A DNA stretch of 64,000 nt from Saccharospirillaceae bacterium (GTDB lineage Bacteria; Pseudomonadota; Gammaproteobacteria; Pseudomonadales; Oceanobacteraceae): the NCBI GenBank assembly GCA_021208685.1, contig JAJOJJ010000042.1:1-64000 (forward strand). Reading direction: 5' to 3'. Below the pieces are notes generated by a model. The model was not told the DNA's origin. It saw nothing but the letters and a program-made list of their open reading frames with translations, and did no database searches. Position 1 is the stretch's first letter. Every line of letters begins with the position of its first letter. Positions 16,313 through 23,962 of this stretch are shown piece by piece. Made by a program: the position numbers and the translations under genes.

Positions 16313-16954
16313 ATGCCGTATTTAACACGGATGCGTTTTAAAAAGATGGCTTTACTGAGCAGTGTTGTCGCTGTTTTTGCCGGGCAGGGTGCGCAGGCAG
16401 AAGAAAACCGCTGCGACATGCTGGTGACGCCAGCTGAACTCACTCAGCAGACCATTAATGGCCAGATTGTTTACCTGCTGCCAGCCAATAAAGTAGAACA
16501 AACCCAGAACCTTACCGGCTGCATTCACTATGGGGCATTGCTGCAAAAAAATCAGGATGCCATTCATCAGGCGAATGCCGATATCGCCGCTTTGCAGAAA
16601 CAGAATCATGATCTGGTGCAGCAGCTGGAAAAGTACCGCGCACTGGTCGCCGATCAGGCACAACTCAGTGAACAGTATACGCAGCTGAACACACAGTATC
16701 AGGATCAGGTAACACAATGTCAGGCACTGAACAGTAATCTGATCACGGTGGCCGATAAACTGGATACCTTATCCGGCGAATACCGCAGCATTGCCGTACA
16801 GTCGCTCAGCCGTTACCGTGTGGGCGCTGCCGTTGGCGGTGGTGCAGAAGGCTTTGCCAGCCAGCTGCACGTTGGATACGACACACTCAACTTGTTTATT
16901 CATAATTACGACGATAAAACCAGCGCATTAATCGGTGCCGAACTGCGTTTTTAA
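16313..16954 (+). CDS. Secreted coiled-coil protein with outer-membrane-like C-terminus
   Basis: The 213-residue protein has a signal peptide (MALLSSVVAVFAGQGAQA, cut about residue 26), a mature region with Cys residues, a coiled coil at about 80-145, and a final section with alternating hydrophobic residues that ends in ALIGAELRF. A C-terminal Phe is typical of proteins inserted in the outer membrane, though this section is too short for a full barrel. The start at 16313 has GGAGG at 16304-16308; a longer upstream frame overlaps the coiled-coil gene and is rejected. Last gene of the amidase cassette. Confidence 0.7.
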   Translation: MPYLTRMRFKKMALLSSVVAVFAGQGAQAEENRCDMLVTPAELTQQTINGQIVYLLPANKVEQTQNLTGCIHYGALLQKNQDAIHQANADIAALQKQNHDLVQQLEKYRALVADQAQLSEQYTQLNTQYQDQVTQCQALNSNLITVADKLDTLSGEYRSIAVQSLSRYRVGAAVGGGAEGFASQLHVGYDTLNLFIHNYDDKTSALIGAELRF

Positions 16955-16966
16955 ACGCAGTTTTAA
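16941..16966 (+). terminator. Hairpin overlapping the end of the amidase cassette
   Basis: AACTGCGTTT TT AAACGCAGTT TT: the stem includes the last codons and stop of the secreted coiled-coil gene. A short T run follows. A weak intrinsic terminator is the likely role. Confidence 0.5.
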
Positions 16967-17085
16967 ACGCCGAGCAAAAACCGGCGGGGTGAACAACCTA
17001 CTCATCTGCACGGATAACAACCGTTCCGGTATCCTCTCTTTGACGTTCCTGTTTTACACTGCGCACAAACCACTGAGAGCGCATT

Positions 17086-17529
17086 ATGAACGACTGGTTG
17101 TTTGTTTATGGCACCCTGCGCCAGCACTGGCTGGCGGATGAAACCATGTGGCCTGCGGCAGCGAATAAAACCGTATTACGCCAGCTGCGCCGCGCCCTGC
17201 AGCAACAGGCGCGCTGGCATGGGCCAGCACAGATCCGTGGCCGCCTGTATCGGGTTGCTCATTATCCGGGGCTGATCTGCGATCCGCGCGGTGACTGGAT
17301 TAATGGCGACCTGTACGCCTTACGCCAGCCACAGAGCCTGTTGCCATTGCTGGACGCCTATGAAGAATGCAGCGCGGCGTTTCCCCCACCGCATGAATAC
17401 CAGCGCGTACGCTGCCCGGTGTATGCAGTGGATCATAATGGACAGGCAATGACGTCGGCCACGAGACGCGCCTGGGTGTACCGCTATAACCGCTCCGTGG
17501 CGGGGCTGGAGCGGTTGGCGGGTTACTGA
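17086..17529 (+). CDS. Gamma-glutamylcyclotransferase-like (AIG2/GGCT) family protein
   Basis: The 147-residue protein has the GGCT fold. The N-terminal substrate loop FVYGTLR, the RGRLYRVAHYPGL motif, a GDLYAL strand, LLPLLDAYEE with the likely catalytic Glu, EYQRVRCPV, and the closing AWVYRYN are all in family order. Such enzymes release 5-oxoproline from gamma-glutamyl compounds; the substrate of this member is not predictable. Transcribed alone, followed by a REP-like repeat and a terminator. Confidence 0.88.
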   Translation: MNDWLFVYGTLRQHWLADETMWPAAANKTVLRQLRRALQQQARWHGPAQIRGRLYRVAHYPGLICDPRGDWINGDLYALRQPQSLLPLLDAYEECSAAFPPPHEYQRVRCPVYAVDHNGQAMTSATRRAWVYRYNRSVAGLERLAGY

Positions 17530-17562
17530 AAAGCGGTTCACGGCTTAACGTTTTTTAATCAG

Positions 17563-17587
17563 CGGGTAGGGTGGGCACTGCCCACCA
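17563..17587 (-). repeat. REP-like palindrome, inverted copy
   Basis: CGGGTAGGGTGGGCACTGCC plus CACC. Its reverse complement matches the element at 10157-10179. The stem differs by paired changes (GGGCGGGC to GGGTGGGC with CCCGC to CCCAC), so the hairpin is preserved. Confidence 0.7.
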
Positions 17588-17599
17588 AATGGCCTGTAA

Positions 17600-17636
17600 A
17601 GAAAGCCGCTGCTTAGCAATGAGTGGCGGCTTTCTT
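17600..17636 (+). terminator. Terminator-like inverted repeat
   Basis: AGAAAGCCGC / GCGGCTTTCT stem with a 16-base loop. It ends the GGCT gene and is also the left edge of the A+T-richer patch. Confidence 0.6.
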
Positions 17637-17888
17637 GTGGGCGATCTCGTAACTCTGAATGTAAAGAAATACTGATGTATATACAGTGTTATTTGAATTC
17701 TTTTGATGACAGGCACACTTTACATTCGTGCTTGCCCGTTTTGCCGGAGGGTAGTAACTTAAACGCCAAGTGAATCAATAACTTGCCCTCAGATTTACAA
17801 GAGCGGTTGACAAGCGGGTGTAACGTTAGCTGCACAGAAAGCCGGAATTAACAGGCGAGCGCGTTTTTCTGGAGGGGATTTTTGAGTT
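17637..17888. other. A+T-richer intergenic DNA at left edge of cassette-like patch
   Basis: No gene seen. A short palindrome TAACGTTA at 17821-17828 lies in a region resembling cassette-boundary sequence (GTTAGCTGC), but no matching partner arm could be aligned, so I do not call an attachment site here. Confidence 0.4.
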
Positions 17889-18017
17889 ATGGAAGGTTTC
17901 TTAGAAGAGACAATAAATTACGCAGGCTTGCTCGAAAGTATCGCTCAGGATAAATGCGCATGCACACTAATAAGCTGTTATGTTTTCAATAAGCCTCGGA
18001 GCTTTGAATGGATTTAA
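17889..18017 (+). CDS. Possible 42-residue peptide upstream of the cassette gene
   Basis: ATG at 17889, stop at 18015-18017, overlapping the start of the next gene by 10 nt in another frame. A GGAGGGG at 17871-17877 precedes it with somewhat long spacing. The peptide has three Cys (KCACTLISCYVF) and no recognised domain. It could be a leader peptide coupled to the next gene, or chance. Confidence 0.3.
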   Translation: MEGFLEETINYAGLLESIAQDKCACTLISCYVFNKPRSFEWI

Positions 18018-18481
18018 CTTGGATCAATGTCGTAGATACAGCAGTTAAAATTGGTTTGGGTGCTCTGATATCTGCATTGGCGGCTTATTTGGCTTTGATC
18101 AAAAGTCAGTCGCACGAGGATCAAAAAGAAGCTAGGTCTCATTTCTATAAGCTCCAGGAAGAAAAGAAGGCTAAATATGTAGAGCTTCTAGTCCAGTCTC
18201 AAGAACTGATACAGGCTAATTTATACACTAGCTGTTCTTCCGATTCCGATGGCTACAAAAAGTATCTTCGAGCATTTAATGAAGTTCAGATAATATCAAG
18301 TGACCCAATAAGATTGTCTGCGTTTAACTTGGTGTCTGATGTTCAGGCATTTATCTTCCTTGACAAAAGCCAACGGGAAATTGAGCTGGTCGATAAAATG
18401 GTTGCATCGGCTAGGGATAAGGTATCTATCTTCCAAAAGGTAGCGCAGGACGAAGTGACAAAATGCTACCAAAAAACATAA
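18008..18481 (+). CDS. Uncharacterised membrane-anchored protein, cassette gene
   Basis: I do not recognise the family. The 157-residue protein has one membrane helix near the N-terminus (about 12-28) followed by a basic/acidic helical domain without enzyme motifs. Base composition and codon use are visibly more A+T-rich than in the flanking core genes. The stop codon TAA lies inside the first bases of an attC-like site, as is usual for integron cassette genes. A CGGAG ribosome site is placed 8 nt before the ATG. Probably horizontally acquired. Confidence 0.65.
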   Translation: MDLTWINVVDTAVKIGLGALISALAAYLALIKSQSHEDQKEARSHFYKLQEEKKAKYVELLVQSQELIQANLYTSCSSDSDGYKKYLRAFNEVQIISSDPIRLSAFNLVSDVQAFIFLDKSQREIELVDKMVASARDKVSIFQKVAQDEVTKCYQKT

Positions 18482-18568
18482 CAAATCAATCAACTTCGCG
18501 CCTACGACGCCGGGCAGCCTACATTACGCTTCGCTTCATTTCGGCTTCCGGTTATTGAGGCGTTAACC
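18479..18568 (+). repeat. attC-like integron recombination site
   Basis: About 90 bp, starting TAACAAATCAATCAAC and ending GTTATTGAGGCGTTAACC. The outer arms pair as AAC...GTT. The next box pairs TCAATcAAC with GTTATTGA, leaving one extra base in the left arm, the hallmark of attC extrahelical bases. The inner part is only weakly palindromic. The final GTTAACC deviates at one position from the usual GTTRRRY. Confidence 0.65.
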
Positions 18569-18581
18569 CTACGTAATTTCT

Positions 18582-19130
18582 ATGCATAGTGAATTAGTTA
18601 AAAATTGGTTTGGCGATAAGTTCAGTGAACTTCACCCACTGCTCCAGAATCTGCATACAGAAGGTGGCAAGCTAACTGGTAAAGTGAATATTCATTACGG
18701 CAAGGGAGTTGCCGGTATAGTCGGAAAACGCCTGGCAAAAAAAATGAATTTGCCTGAAGAGGGAGTTCATCAACTGAAAGTAGATATTTCTCATACTAAT
18801 GGTTGTTTGCATTGGGGGCGTTGCTTCAACAATCAGACGAGAGTTGTTTCATTGTTTAAACCTGTAGGGAATGTCAGTAAGGGCTATTGGATCGAAACTA
18901 CAGGTCCGTTAACTATGAAATTGACCGTAGATATTTTTGAGGGCGGCTGGTATTGGAGGTGCCTGAAAATTAATCTCTTAGGCTTACCTATACCACTTTT
19001 CCTCATGCCTAAAACAAGGGCCTTTAAAACTGTAGAAAATGGCCAATATCGTTTTTCCGTGCAGTTTTTGTTGCCAGTTTTTGGTTCTTTAGTCTCTTAT
19101 CATGGGTTGCTTCAAGCTGAATATAACTAA
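18582..19130 (+). CDS. DUF4166 domain protein
   Basis: The 182-residue protein fits DUF4166, a family of unknown function: it starts with WFGDKFSELHPLLQNLH, has the GVHQLKVDISHTNGCLHWGR..NNQTRV core, the central KLTVDIFEGGWYW, the IPLFLMPKTRAFKTVENGQY strand and the closing SLVSYHGLLQAEY. No catalytic residues are known. It starts 14 bp after the attC-like site and overlaps the next gene by one base (TAATG), so both probably came in on one cassette. A+T-rich like its neighbours. Confidence 0.7.
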   Translation: MHSELVKNWFGDKFSELHPLLQNLHTEGGKLTGKVNIHYGKGVAGIVGKRLAKKMNLPEEGVHQLKVDISHTNGCLHWGRCFNNQTRVVSLFKPVGNVSKGYWIETTGPLTMKLTVDIFEGGWYWRCLKINLLGLPIPLFLMPKTRAFKTVENGQYRFSVQFLLPVFGSLVSYHGLLQAEYN

Positions 19131-19636
19131 TGAGCATTGAAAAAGAATTACGCATTATGCATGCCTGTGAAATGGGTGCTGTAGGAGTTTATCGTGGGCA
19201 CAAATGTGTCGCCCGATATTTTTTCAGAAAGAATCTCGCCGAGCTCGACAATATGAGATTCCACGAGAAAGATCATGCAGCTATATTTAGTTCTTTGTTG
19301 AAAGAACGGAATGCTCGATTGTGCCTTGGGCATCAACTATTCTTTTTGGGCGGCTTGATTTATGGGGTAGCCGTTGGTTTTTTGGGGCTCAGGGCAATTG
19401 GCACAAGCACTTATACTATAGAAAGAATAGTGGACGAAGAGTTCGATATAGCGCTCCCAAAGTTTTATCGTGAGAAAACTATCTCTGACAAAATTAGGGC
19501 AGTTCAATTAGAGGAAAAAGAGCATAGAGACTCCGGACTAGAACTAGCGGGAGAGCAATACTTCTTATCTGGTTTTGTTGAGACGATTGCAAAAACTGGG
19601 GCGTATACGGCAAAATTCTTGGCTTCGTCTTTGTGA
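19130..19636 (+). CDS. COQ7-like diiron protein (demethoxyubiquinone hydroxylase family)
   Basis: The 168-residue ferritin-like protein keeps the COQ7 metal set: Glu14 in helix 1, Glu46 and His49 (EKDH), an acidic residue near Glu98, and Glu129 with His132 (EKEH). Hydrophobic helix LFFLGGLIYGVAVGFLGL fits the membrane-associated COQ7 type. COQ7 hydroxylates a ubiquinone precursor, but this cassette-borne copy, paired with a DUF4166 gene, may act on another substrate. Coupled to the preceding gene by TAATG. The core ubiquinone COQ7 gene is not in the window. Confidence 0.75.
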   Translation: MSIEKELRIMHACEMGAVGVYRGHKCVARYFFRKNLAELDNMRFHEKDHAAIFSSLLKERNARLCLGHQLFFLGGLIYGVAVGFLGLRAIGTSTYTIERIVDEEFDIALPKFYREKTISDKIRAVQLEEKEHRDSGLELAGEQYFLSGFVETIAKTGAYTAKFLASSL

Positions 19637-19637
19637 T

Positions 19638-19757
19638 TGGGTTAATAAGTCGTTCAACAGGATAGCTATTATTCCGGCTTTTTTGGTGTTGCTTCGCGCA
19701 GTGTACGCCAAAAAAATCCTCCACAGTGTCTGCGTTATTAGCTCGGCATTAGCCCTC
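19638..19757 (+). repeat. Degenerate attC-like sequence
   Basis: Starts GGGTTAATAAGTCGTTCAAC, like the usual TTAACAAGTCGTTCAAC left end of cassette sites, and ends GGCATTAGCCC. The outer arms pair (GGGTTAAT with ATTAGCCC). It contains an internal TTTTTTGG.G / CGCCAAAAAA hairpin. The changes AAC to AAT and GTT to ATT are matched, so the site may be decayed. Weak evidence. Confidence 0.35.
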
Positions 19758-19846
19758 TGCCCCACTCGCTACAAAATCACAGCTTAAAACACTAACCAAT
19801 TAAGCTTCCGCCGGAGTGACACCCGTCACTCCGGCTATAAAACCGC

Positions 19847-21331
19847 TCAGCTGCCTGCCTTCTTCATCACCGCTACAAACATACAGTCACAATCATCTTC
19901 CGGTGCACCGAGCATCTGCTGGCTTTGCAGGCTGAAGGCCGGGTTGGCCTGCAGGAAGGTGCTGACGATGTCTTCGTTTTCGCTTACCTGCCAGCTGCAG
20001 GTGGCGTACACCAGCATGCCGTCGGGGCGCACGGCGGGGGCGGCCTGAGTCAGAATATTCAGTTGAATCTGTTGCAGTTCGTTGCTGTCGGCGCTGTTAA
20101 AGCGCCAGCGCGCATCGGGGTTGCGGCGCCAGGTTCCGGCAGAGCTGCAGGGGGCGTCGACCAGTACTTTGTCAAAGCCCTGCTGGCGGGCAATTTCCTG
20201 TGGCAGTCGCAGTGGGGCGGCGGCATCCCATAAAAATGTCCGCACGTTACGCGCACCGGCGCGGCTGGCGCGGCGTTTTAATTCATCCAGTTTGTGCTGG
20301 TGCAGGTCGGTGGCGATCACTGCGCCTTTGTTGTTCATCTTTCCGGCTAACGCCAGTGTTTTACCACCGGCTCCGGCGCAGGCATCCCAGATTTTATCGC
20401 CGGGGCGGGCATCGAGTGCGGCGGCAATCTGCTGGCTGGCCAGGTCCTGAATTTCAATCACGCCGTTGCGGTACAGCTCGCTGCTGTTCACGCCACGGCC
20501 ACCGCTGGCGCATAAATGGTCATCACGCAGTTGGGCGCTGACGCCTTCTTCCTGCAGGCGCTGTTGCAGGGCTTTTAAGGGGCGGGCGTCAGCTGGCCGT
20601 TCACTCAGGCGCAGTTCGTTAATGCGCAGCCAGAGTGGCGGGAAGCCGTTTTGCATATTGAGGAAGCGTTGCAGATCACTGTCTGACCAGTGGCTGCGGG
20701 CCGCACGCTGTTGCAACAGGGGTTGCCAGGCGGGGCGGATGCCATGCCAGAGCAGGGCGAGTGGTGATAATGGGTTGGCTTTTACCTGATGTTCAATGCT
20801 GGCAAACAGCTGCGCGCGTTGTTCGTCCTGACGCACCATTCGCACGAAGTTCCAGGGTTGCAGGCTGCGCAGCTGAATCCAGTACCAGAACGCGCTGGGG
20901 TGCATGGTATCGGCGGCGGCAGGTTGCCATTGCTGATCCCAGCTCAGCCAGTCGCCGTGAACGGCATCACTGCTGAGGCCGTTGCGTCCATGGAGCATAT
21001 CTTCCAGTGCGCAGGCCAGTTGCTGAAAGCGCAGGGCGCTGAACATGGCTTCGCTCAGCGGCAGCGTGTTGTCGGGCGCATCATCCTGACGAGCGGCGCG
21101 CAGCTGACCGCGCAACCAGCGGTCGAGAGGCGGCTTAACGGTCTGTGCCTGCCATTGTGACCAGAGCTGAATAATGCGGGCTTCGTCACCGGCTCCCGCG
21201 CTGCGGCGTCCGTTGTTCTGGTTCTGTCTTTGTTTTTGCGGAGGGCGTGAACTATGGCTGTTGGCCGGACGTTGTTTGCTTTTTCCGAAGGTGGAGCCGG
21301 AATTTCTGGCCGGGCCCTGAGGTTTGCGCAT
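19847..21331 (-). CDS. RsmB/NOP-family RNA m5C methyltransferase
   Basis: The 494-residue class I SAM methyltransferase of the RsmB/NOP2 group probably modifies cytosine in rRNA. The C-terminal half carries WDACAGAGGKTLALA (SAM loop), the VLVDAPCSSAGTWRR block with the motif IV Cys, and YATCSW with the motif VI catalytic Cys. The first about 70 residues are a basic, Ser/Gln/Arg-rich disordered extension that could aid RNA binding. No NusB domain is evident, so it is not a plain RsmB orthologue. Transcribed alone. Confidence 0.88.
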   Translation of the reverse strand: MRKPQGPARNSGSTFGKSKQRPANSHSSRPPQKQRQNQNNGRRSAGAGDEARIIQLWSQWQAQTVKPPLDRWLRGQLRAARQDDAPDNTLPLSEAMFSALRFQQLACALEDMLHGRNGLSSDAVHGDWLSWDQQWQPAAADTMHPSAFWYWIQLRSLQPWNFVRMVRQDEQRAQLFASIEHQVKANPLSPLALLWHGIRPAWQPLLQQRAARSHWSDSDLQRFLNMQNGFPPLWLRINELRLSERPADARPLKALQQRLQEEGVSAQLRDDHLCASGGRGVNSSELYRNGVIEIQDLASQQIAAALDARPGDKIWDACAGAGGKTLALAGKMNNKGAVIATDLHQHKLDELKRRASRAGARNVRTFLWDAAAPLRLPQEIARQQGFDKVLVDAPCSSAGTWRRNPDARWRFNSADSNELQQIQLNILTQAAPAVRPDGMLVYATCSWQVSENEDIVSTFLQANPAFSLQSQQMLGAPEDDCDCMFVAVMKKAGS

Positions 21332-21454
21332 AGTGAATATCTGCCGTTGCGGAGCGAAAGGGGCCTTAGATACGGAAAAGCGCTGGCGCTGACCAGTTAA
21401 AAGAGTTTATCAGAATTCTGTTTTCGATCTCTTCTGGCTATCGCGCTGTCTGGC

Positions 21455-22471
21455 TCAGGCACTCTGGCGGTATTGTGAGGGTGATACACCGGACCAGGCT
21501 TTAAAGGCCTTGGCGAAGTTACTGGCATCGCTGTAACCAAGCTGCTCGGCGATCAGGTCGATGGCCAGGTCTTCCTGTTTGAGCAGACGCTGGGCGTGGC
21601 GGTAGCGGACATCGTCTTTCAGTTGCTGAAAACTGCTGCTGTCGGCTTTGAGTTTGCGGTTCAGCGTGGCGGCGGACATGCACAGCATGGCGGCGACATG
21701 TTCAACCGTCGGCATATCCTGCAGGCGGTCATTGAGAATTTCCCGTACCTTGCCTGTCACGGAGCCGCTTTGCGTGAGGCTGGTCAGTGCGGTTTGCAGC
21801 TGCTGCTCGGCAAGGGTTTCCAGCTCCGGGTTGAAGAAGGGCAGTGGGTGTTCCAGCGCGCTGGCGGGCCAGGTGAGGCTGTTGTCGCGCTGGTCGCCGA
21901 TCACGCTGCAATGAGGCAGGGTATTTTGTGCGGTCAGGCTGGCGGGACAGGTGATGTGGATGCGGCTTTCGGCATCATGGCCATGGCTGCCGACCAGTGT
22001 GCGGCAAATGGTTTCAACACTGCTGAGAAAGGCCAGGGTGATAAAAGGGCCGGCGACCGGGTTGTCAAAACGCGGGGTGATGCTCAGGTGGCGGTGATGC
22101 TCGCTGCTGGCACGGGCGATTTCGAAGATCTGCGCGCGCGTTTCGACATAGCGCATCACTTTTAATGCGGCATCGCCCATGGTGGCACTGTACTGCGCGG
22201 CATAGCCCAGCGCGCCATGTTTGGACAGCGTCATGCGCTTGCCGTATTCCAGCGCAATGCCGAGGTCGTTGGTCAGGTTGCAGAAGCGCTCGATGACGTT
22301 CAGGCAGGATTCGTGGCCGACGGGGACTCCCGGCTGAAACAGAATCTGCTCCGGCAGGCCGGAACCGATCAGCAGTTCGGCAGCAGAGATGCCACGCTCA
22401 AAGGCCAGCTCGGTCAGCAGAATCAGATAGTCTGAGGAAATACTGTAGGCGCCGGTGCCGATGGTTTTCAT
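21455..22471 (-). CDS. AraC-family regulator with arabinose_bd-type N-terminal domain
   Basis: The 338-residue regulator has the long N-terminal sensing domain (PF12625-like; LGALGYAAQYSATMGDAAL region) found in OruR/ArgR-type and alkane- or lipid-linked AraC regulators, then a double helix-turn-helix: AAMLCMSAATLNRKLK and IAEQLGYSDASNFAKAFKAWSGVSPSQYR. It is divergent from the ferritin-like hydrolase gene at 22745, a pairing that suggests control of that gene; this is inference. The effector is unknown. Confidence 0.9.
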   Translation of the reverse strand: MKTIGTGAYSISSDYLILLTELAFERGISAAELLIGSGLPEQILFQPGVPVGHESCLNVIERFCNLTNDLGIALEYGKRMTLSKHGALGYAAQYSATMGDAALKVMRYVETRAQIFEIARASSEHHRHLSITPRFDNPVAGPFITLAFLSSVETICRTLVGSHGHDAESRIHITCPASLTAQNTLPHCSVIGDQRDNSLTWPASALEHPLPFFNPELETLAEQQLQTALTSLTQSGSVTGKVREILNDRLQDMPTVEHVAAMLCMSAATLNRKLKADSSSFQQLKDDVRYRHAQRLLKQEDLAIDLIAEQLGYSDASNFAKAFKAWSGVSPSQYRQSA

Positions 22472-22744
22472 ACCTGGTGCTATGCCTGTCGTTGTTATTG
22501 TCTTGTTACGGTTGCTGCGCGATACACCCGGACTGCGTTTTGCGCTTTTTGCACTGGATACTGCAAGCTTATCACCGGGGGACAGCGGCCGGAGTATGTC
22601 ATAGTGCGGAGCATGTCAGAATGTCTTATCTGGCCACAACGCTGCTTCAGCCAGCAGCAATAACCTGCCAGCAGCCTCCCTCGATCCGATGCGTTATAAG
22701 GCTCAGGTTGCCGGCAGAACGATGATCCACTCTGGAGTAACACC

Positions 22745-23590
22745 ATGACTGAGCACAACAATAAATCGCAGTCGGTAGAGATTAAACCCCGTCGTATGGC
22801 CTTTGATACCGCAGCACCGATGCGTAAGTACACGTTTAAAGATAATTCACTGGTCAGCACGTTCTTTTATTCGCTGTCGGCGTTGTTTCCGGATGGTGAA
22901 CGCTTTTTTATTCACTCGGTGCGTAATTACCAGAACGAAATCAAAGATCCGGTATTGCTGGCGCAGATCCGCGGCTTTATCGGTCAGGAGGCGCATCATG
23001 GTCATTCTCATGAAGGCCTGAACAATACCATCGATCAGATGGGTTTTCCGATGCACGAAATTACGGCCCGTTTGCAAAAACGGATTGCTATGCTCAAGCG
23101 CACGCTGGGGCGTGGCCGTCAGCTGGCACTGACGGTCGCGATGGAACATTTCACGGCATCTATGGCCGAGTTTCTGCTGAAGAATCCGGAAATTCTCGAC
23201 GATGTGGACCCAACCATCCGCCAGATGCTGATCTGGCACGCGGTGGAAGAAATCGAGCACAAGGCTGTGGCTTTTGACATTTACCGCCTGAAAGTGAATA
23301 ACGAAAAACTGCGCAAGCGGGTGATGTTTATTTCCATTATCGGCCTGTTCTCTCGCCTGGCGTATTACCAGTTCCTGATGCTGAAAGCCGACCGGCATTT
23401 CCCCAGCCTGCGCGAGTGGGTTGAAGCCACCAAATTCTTCTGGGGTAAAAAAGGTATCCTGCGCGATAACCTGAAATCCATGCGTCTGTTCTTTCAGGAT
23501 GGTTTTCATCCGTGGGACATTGACCAGCATGACCTGATCGACGGCTGGCAGGAACGCTTCCCCGATATTGCCGCACTGCAAATGAACTGA
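22745..23590 (+). CDS. Predicted metal-dependent hydrolase (PF10118/COG3687 type)
   Basis: The 281-residue ferritin-like helical protein annotated in databases as metal-dependent hydrolase; true chemistry is not established. Likely metal residues are in the EAHHGHSHEG block near 86-96 and AVEEIEHKAVAFD near 163-175. The protein starts after CTGGAG at about 22730. It is divergent from an AraC regulator and ends in a strong terminator. Confidence 0.82.
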   Translation: MTEHNNKSQSVEIKPRRMAFDTAAPMRKYTFKDNSLVSTFFYSLSALFPDGERFFIHSVRNYQNEIKDPVLLAQIRGFIGQEAHHGHSHEGLNNTIDQMGFPMHEITARLQKRIAMLKRTLGRGRQLALTVAMEHFTASMAEFLLKNPEILDDVDPTIRQMLIWHAVEEIEHKAVAFDIYRLKVNNEKLRKRVMFISIIGLFSRLAYYQFLMLKADRHFPSLREWVEATKFFWGKKGILRDNLKSMRLFFQDGFHPWDIDQHDLIDGWQERFPDIAALQMN

Positions 23591-23620
23591 CGTTTGTCCT
23601 GAAGGGGTCAGCCTTCCATC

Positions 23621-23660
23621 AAAAAGCCTGAATACCGGTTACCGGTATTCAGGCTTTTTT
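23621..23660. terminator. Intrinsic terminator
   Basis: Perfect long stem AAGCCTGAATACCGG / CCGGTATTCAGGCTT with A and T tracts on the two sides. Confidence 0.95.
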
Positions 23661-23785
23661 GTATCCGGGTGGGCTGTGTGGCAGTGGAGGCATTACGACA
23701 GCCGTACCGGACGTTTTGAGTGTGCTTTACAGTTTTTGACACAGGCGACAAAAAGGGTGTTTTTGTGCATAATAGCCGGCCTTAA

Positions 23786-23952
23786 TTTAGGGCCTGTTAA
23801 CACTAAGTGAATCGGGCCTGCTGAGAGCCCGTTTTTCTCAGAACAAGGAGAGAGGAGTGATATTGTCAGGAACATCCCACACTCTCAGCGCCTTGCCTGA
23901 GACATTTTTAGCCAATAACAGGCCTGTTTAATGAGTGTTAACAGGCCCTAAA
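23786..23952. mobile_element. MITE-like element, 167 bp, 19-bp perfect inverted repeats
   Basis: Left end TTTAGGGCCTGTTAACACT (23786-23804) and its exact reverse complement at 23934-23952 bound about 130 bp with no gene. Inside is a CGGGC/GCCCG hairpin with a T run (23813-23836). No target duplication is certain. It inserts directly before the phnA-like gene: its right end and the next bases form the ribosome site AAAGG of that gene. Confidence 0.75.
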
Positions 23953-23962
23953 GGTAATGCTT

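Noticed and set aside
13848-16954. Prophage or tailocin lysis module
   Set aside because: No structural, replication or integrase genes flank it; speC and a GGCT gene sit on either side.
17671-17688. LexA-like box ACTGATGTATATACAGT at the edge of the cassette patch
   Set aside because: CTG and CAG are nine bases apart; the gammaproteobacterial LexA box needs ten. No SOS gene or integrase follows.
17757-17831. attI or attC at the left end of the cassette patch
   Set aside because: The GTTAGCTGC end has no complementary left arm that I could align, and no integrase gene is nearby.
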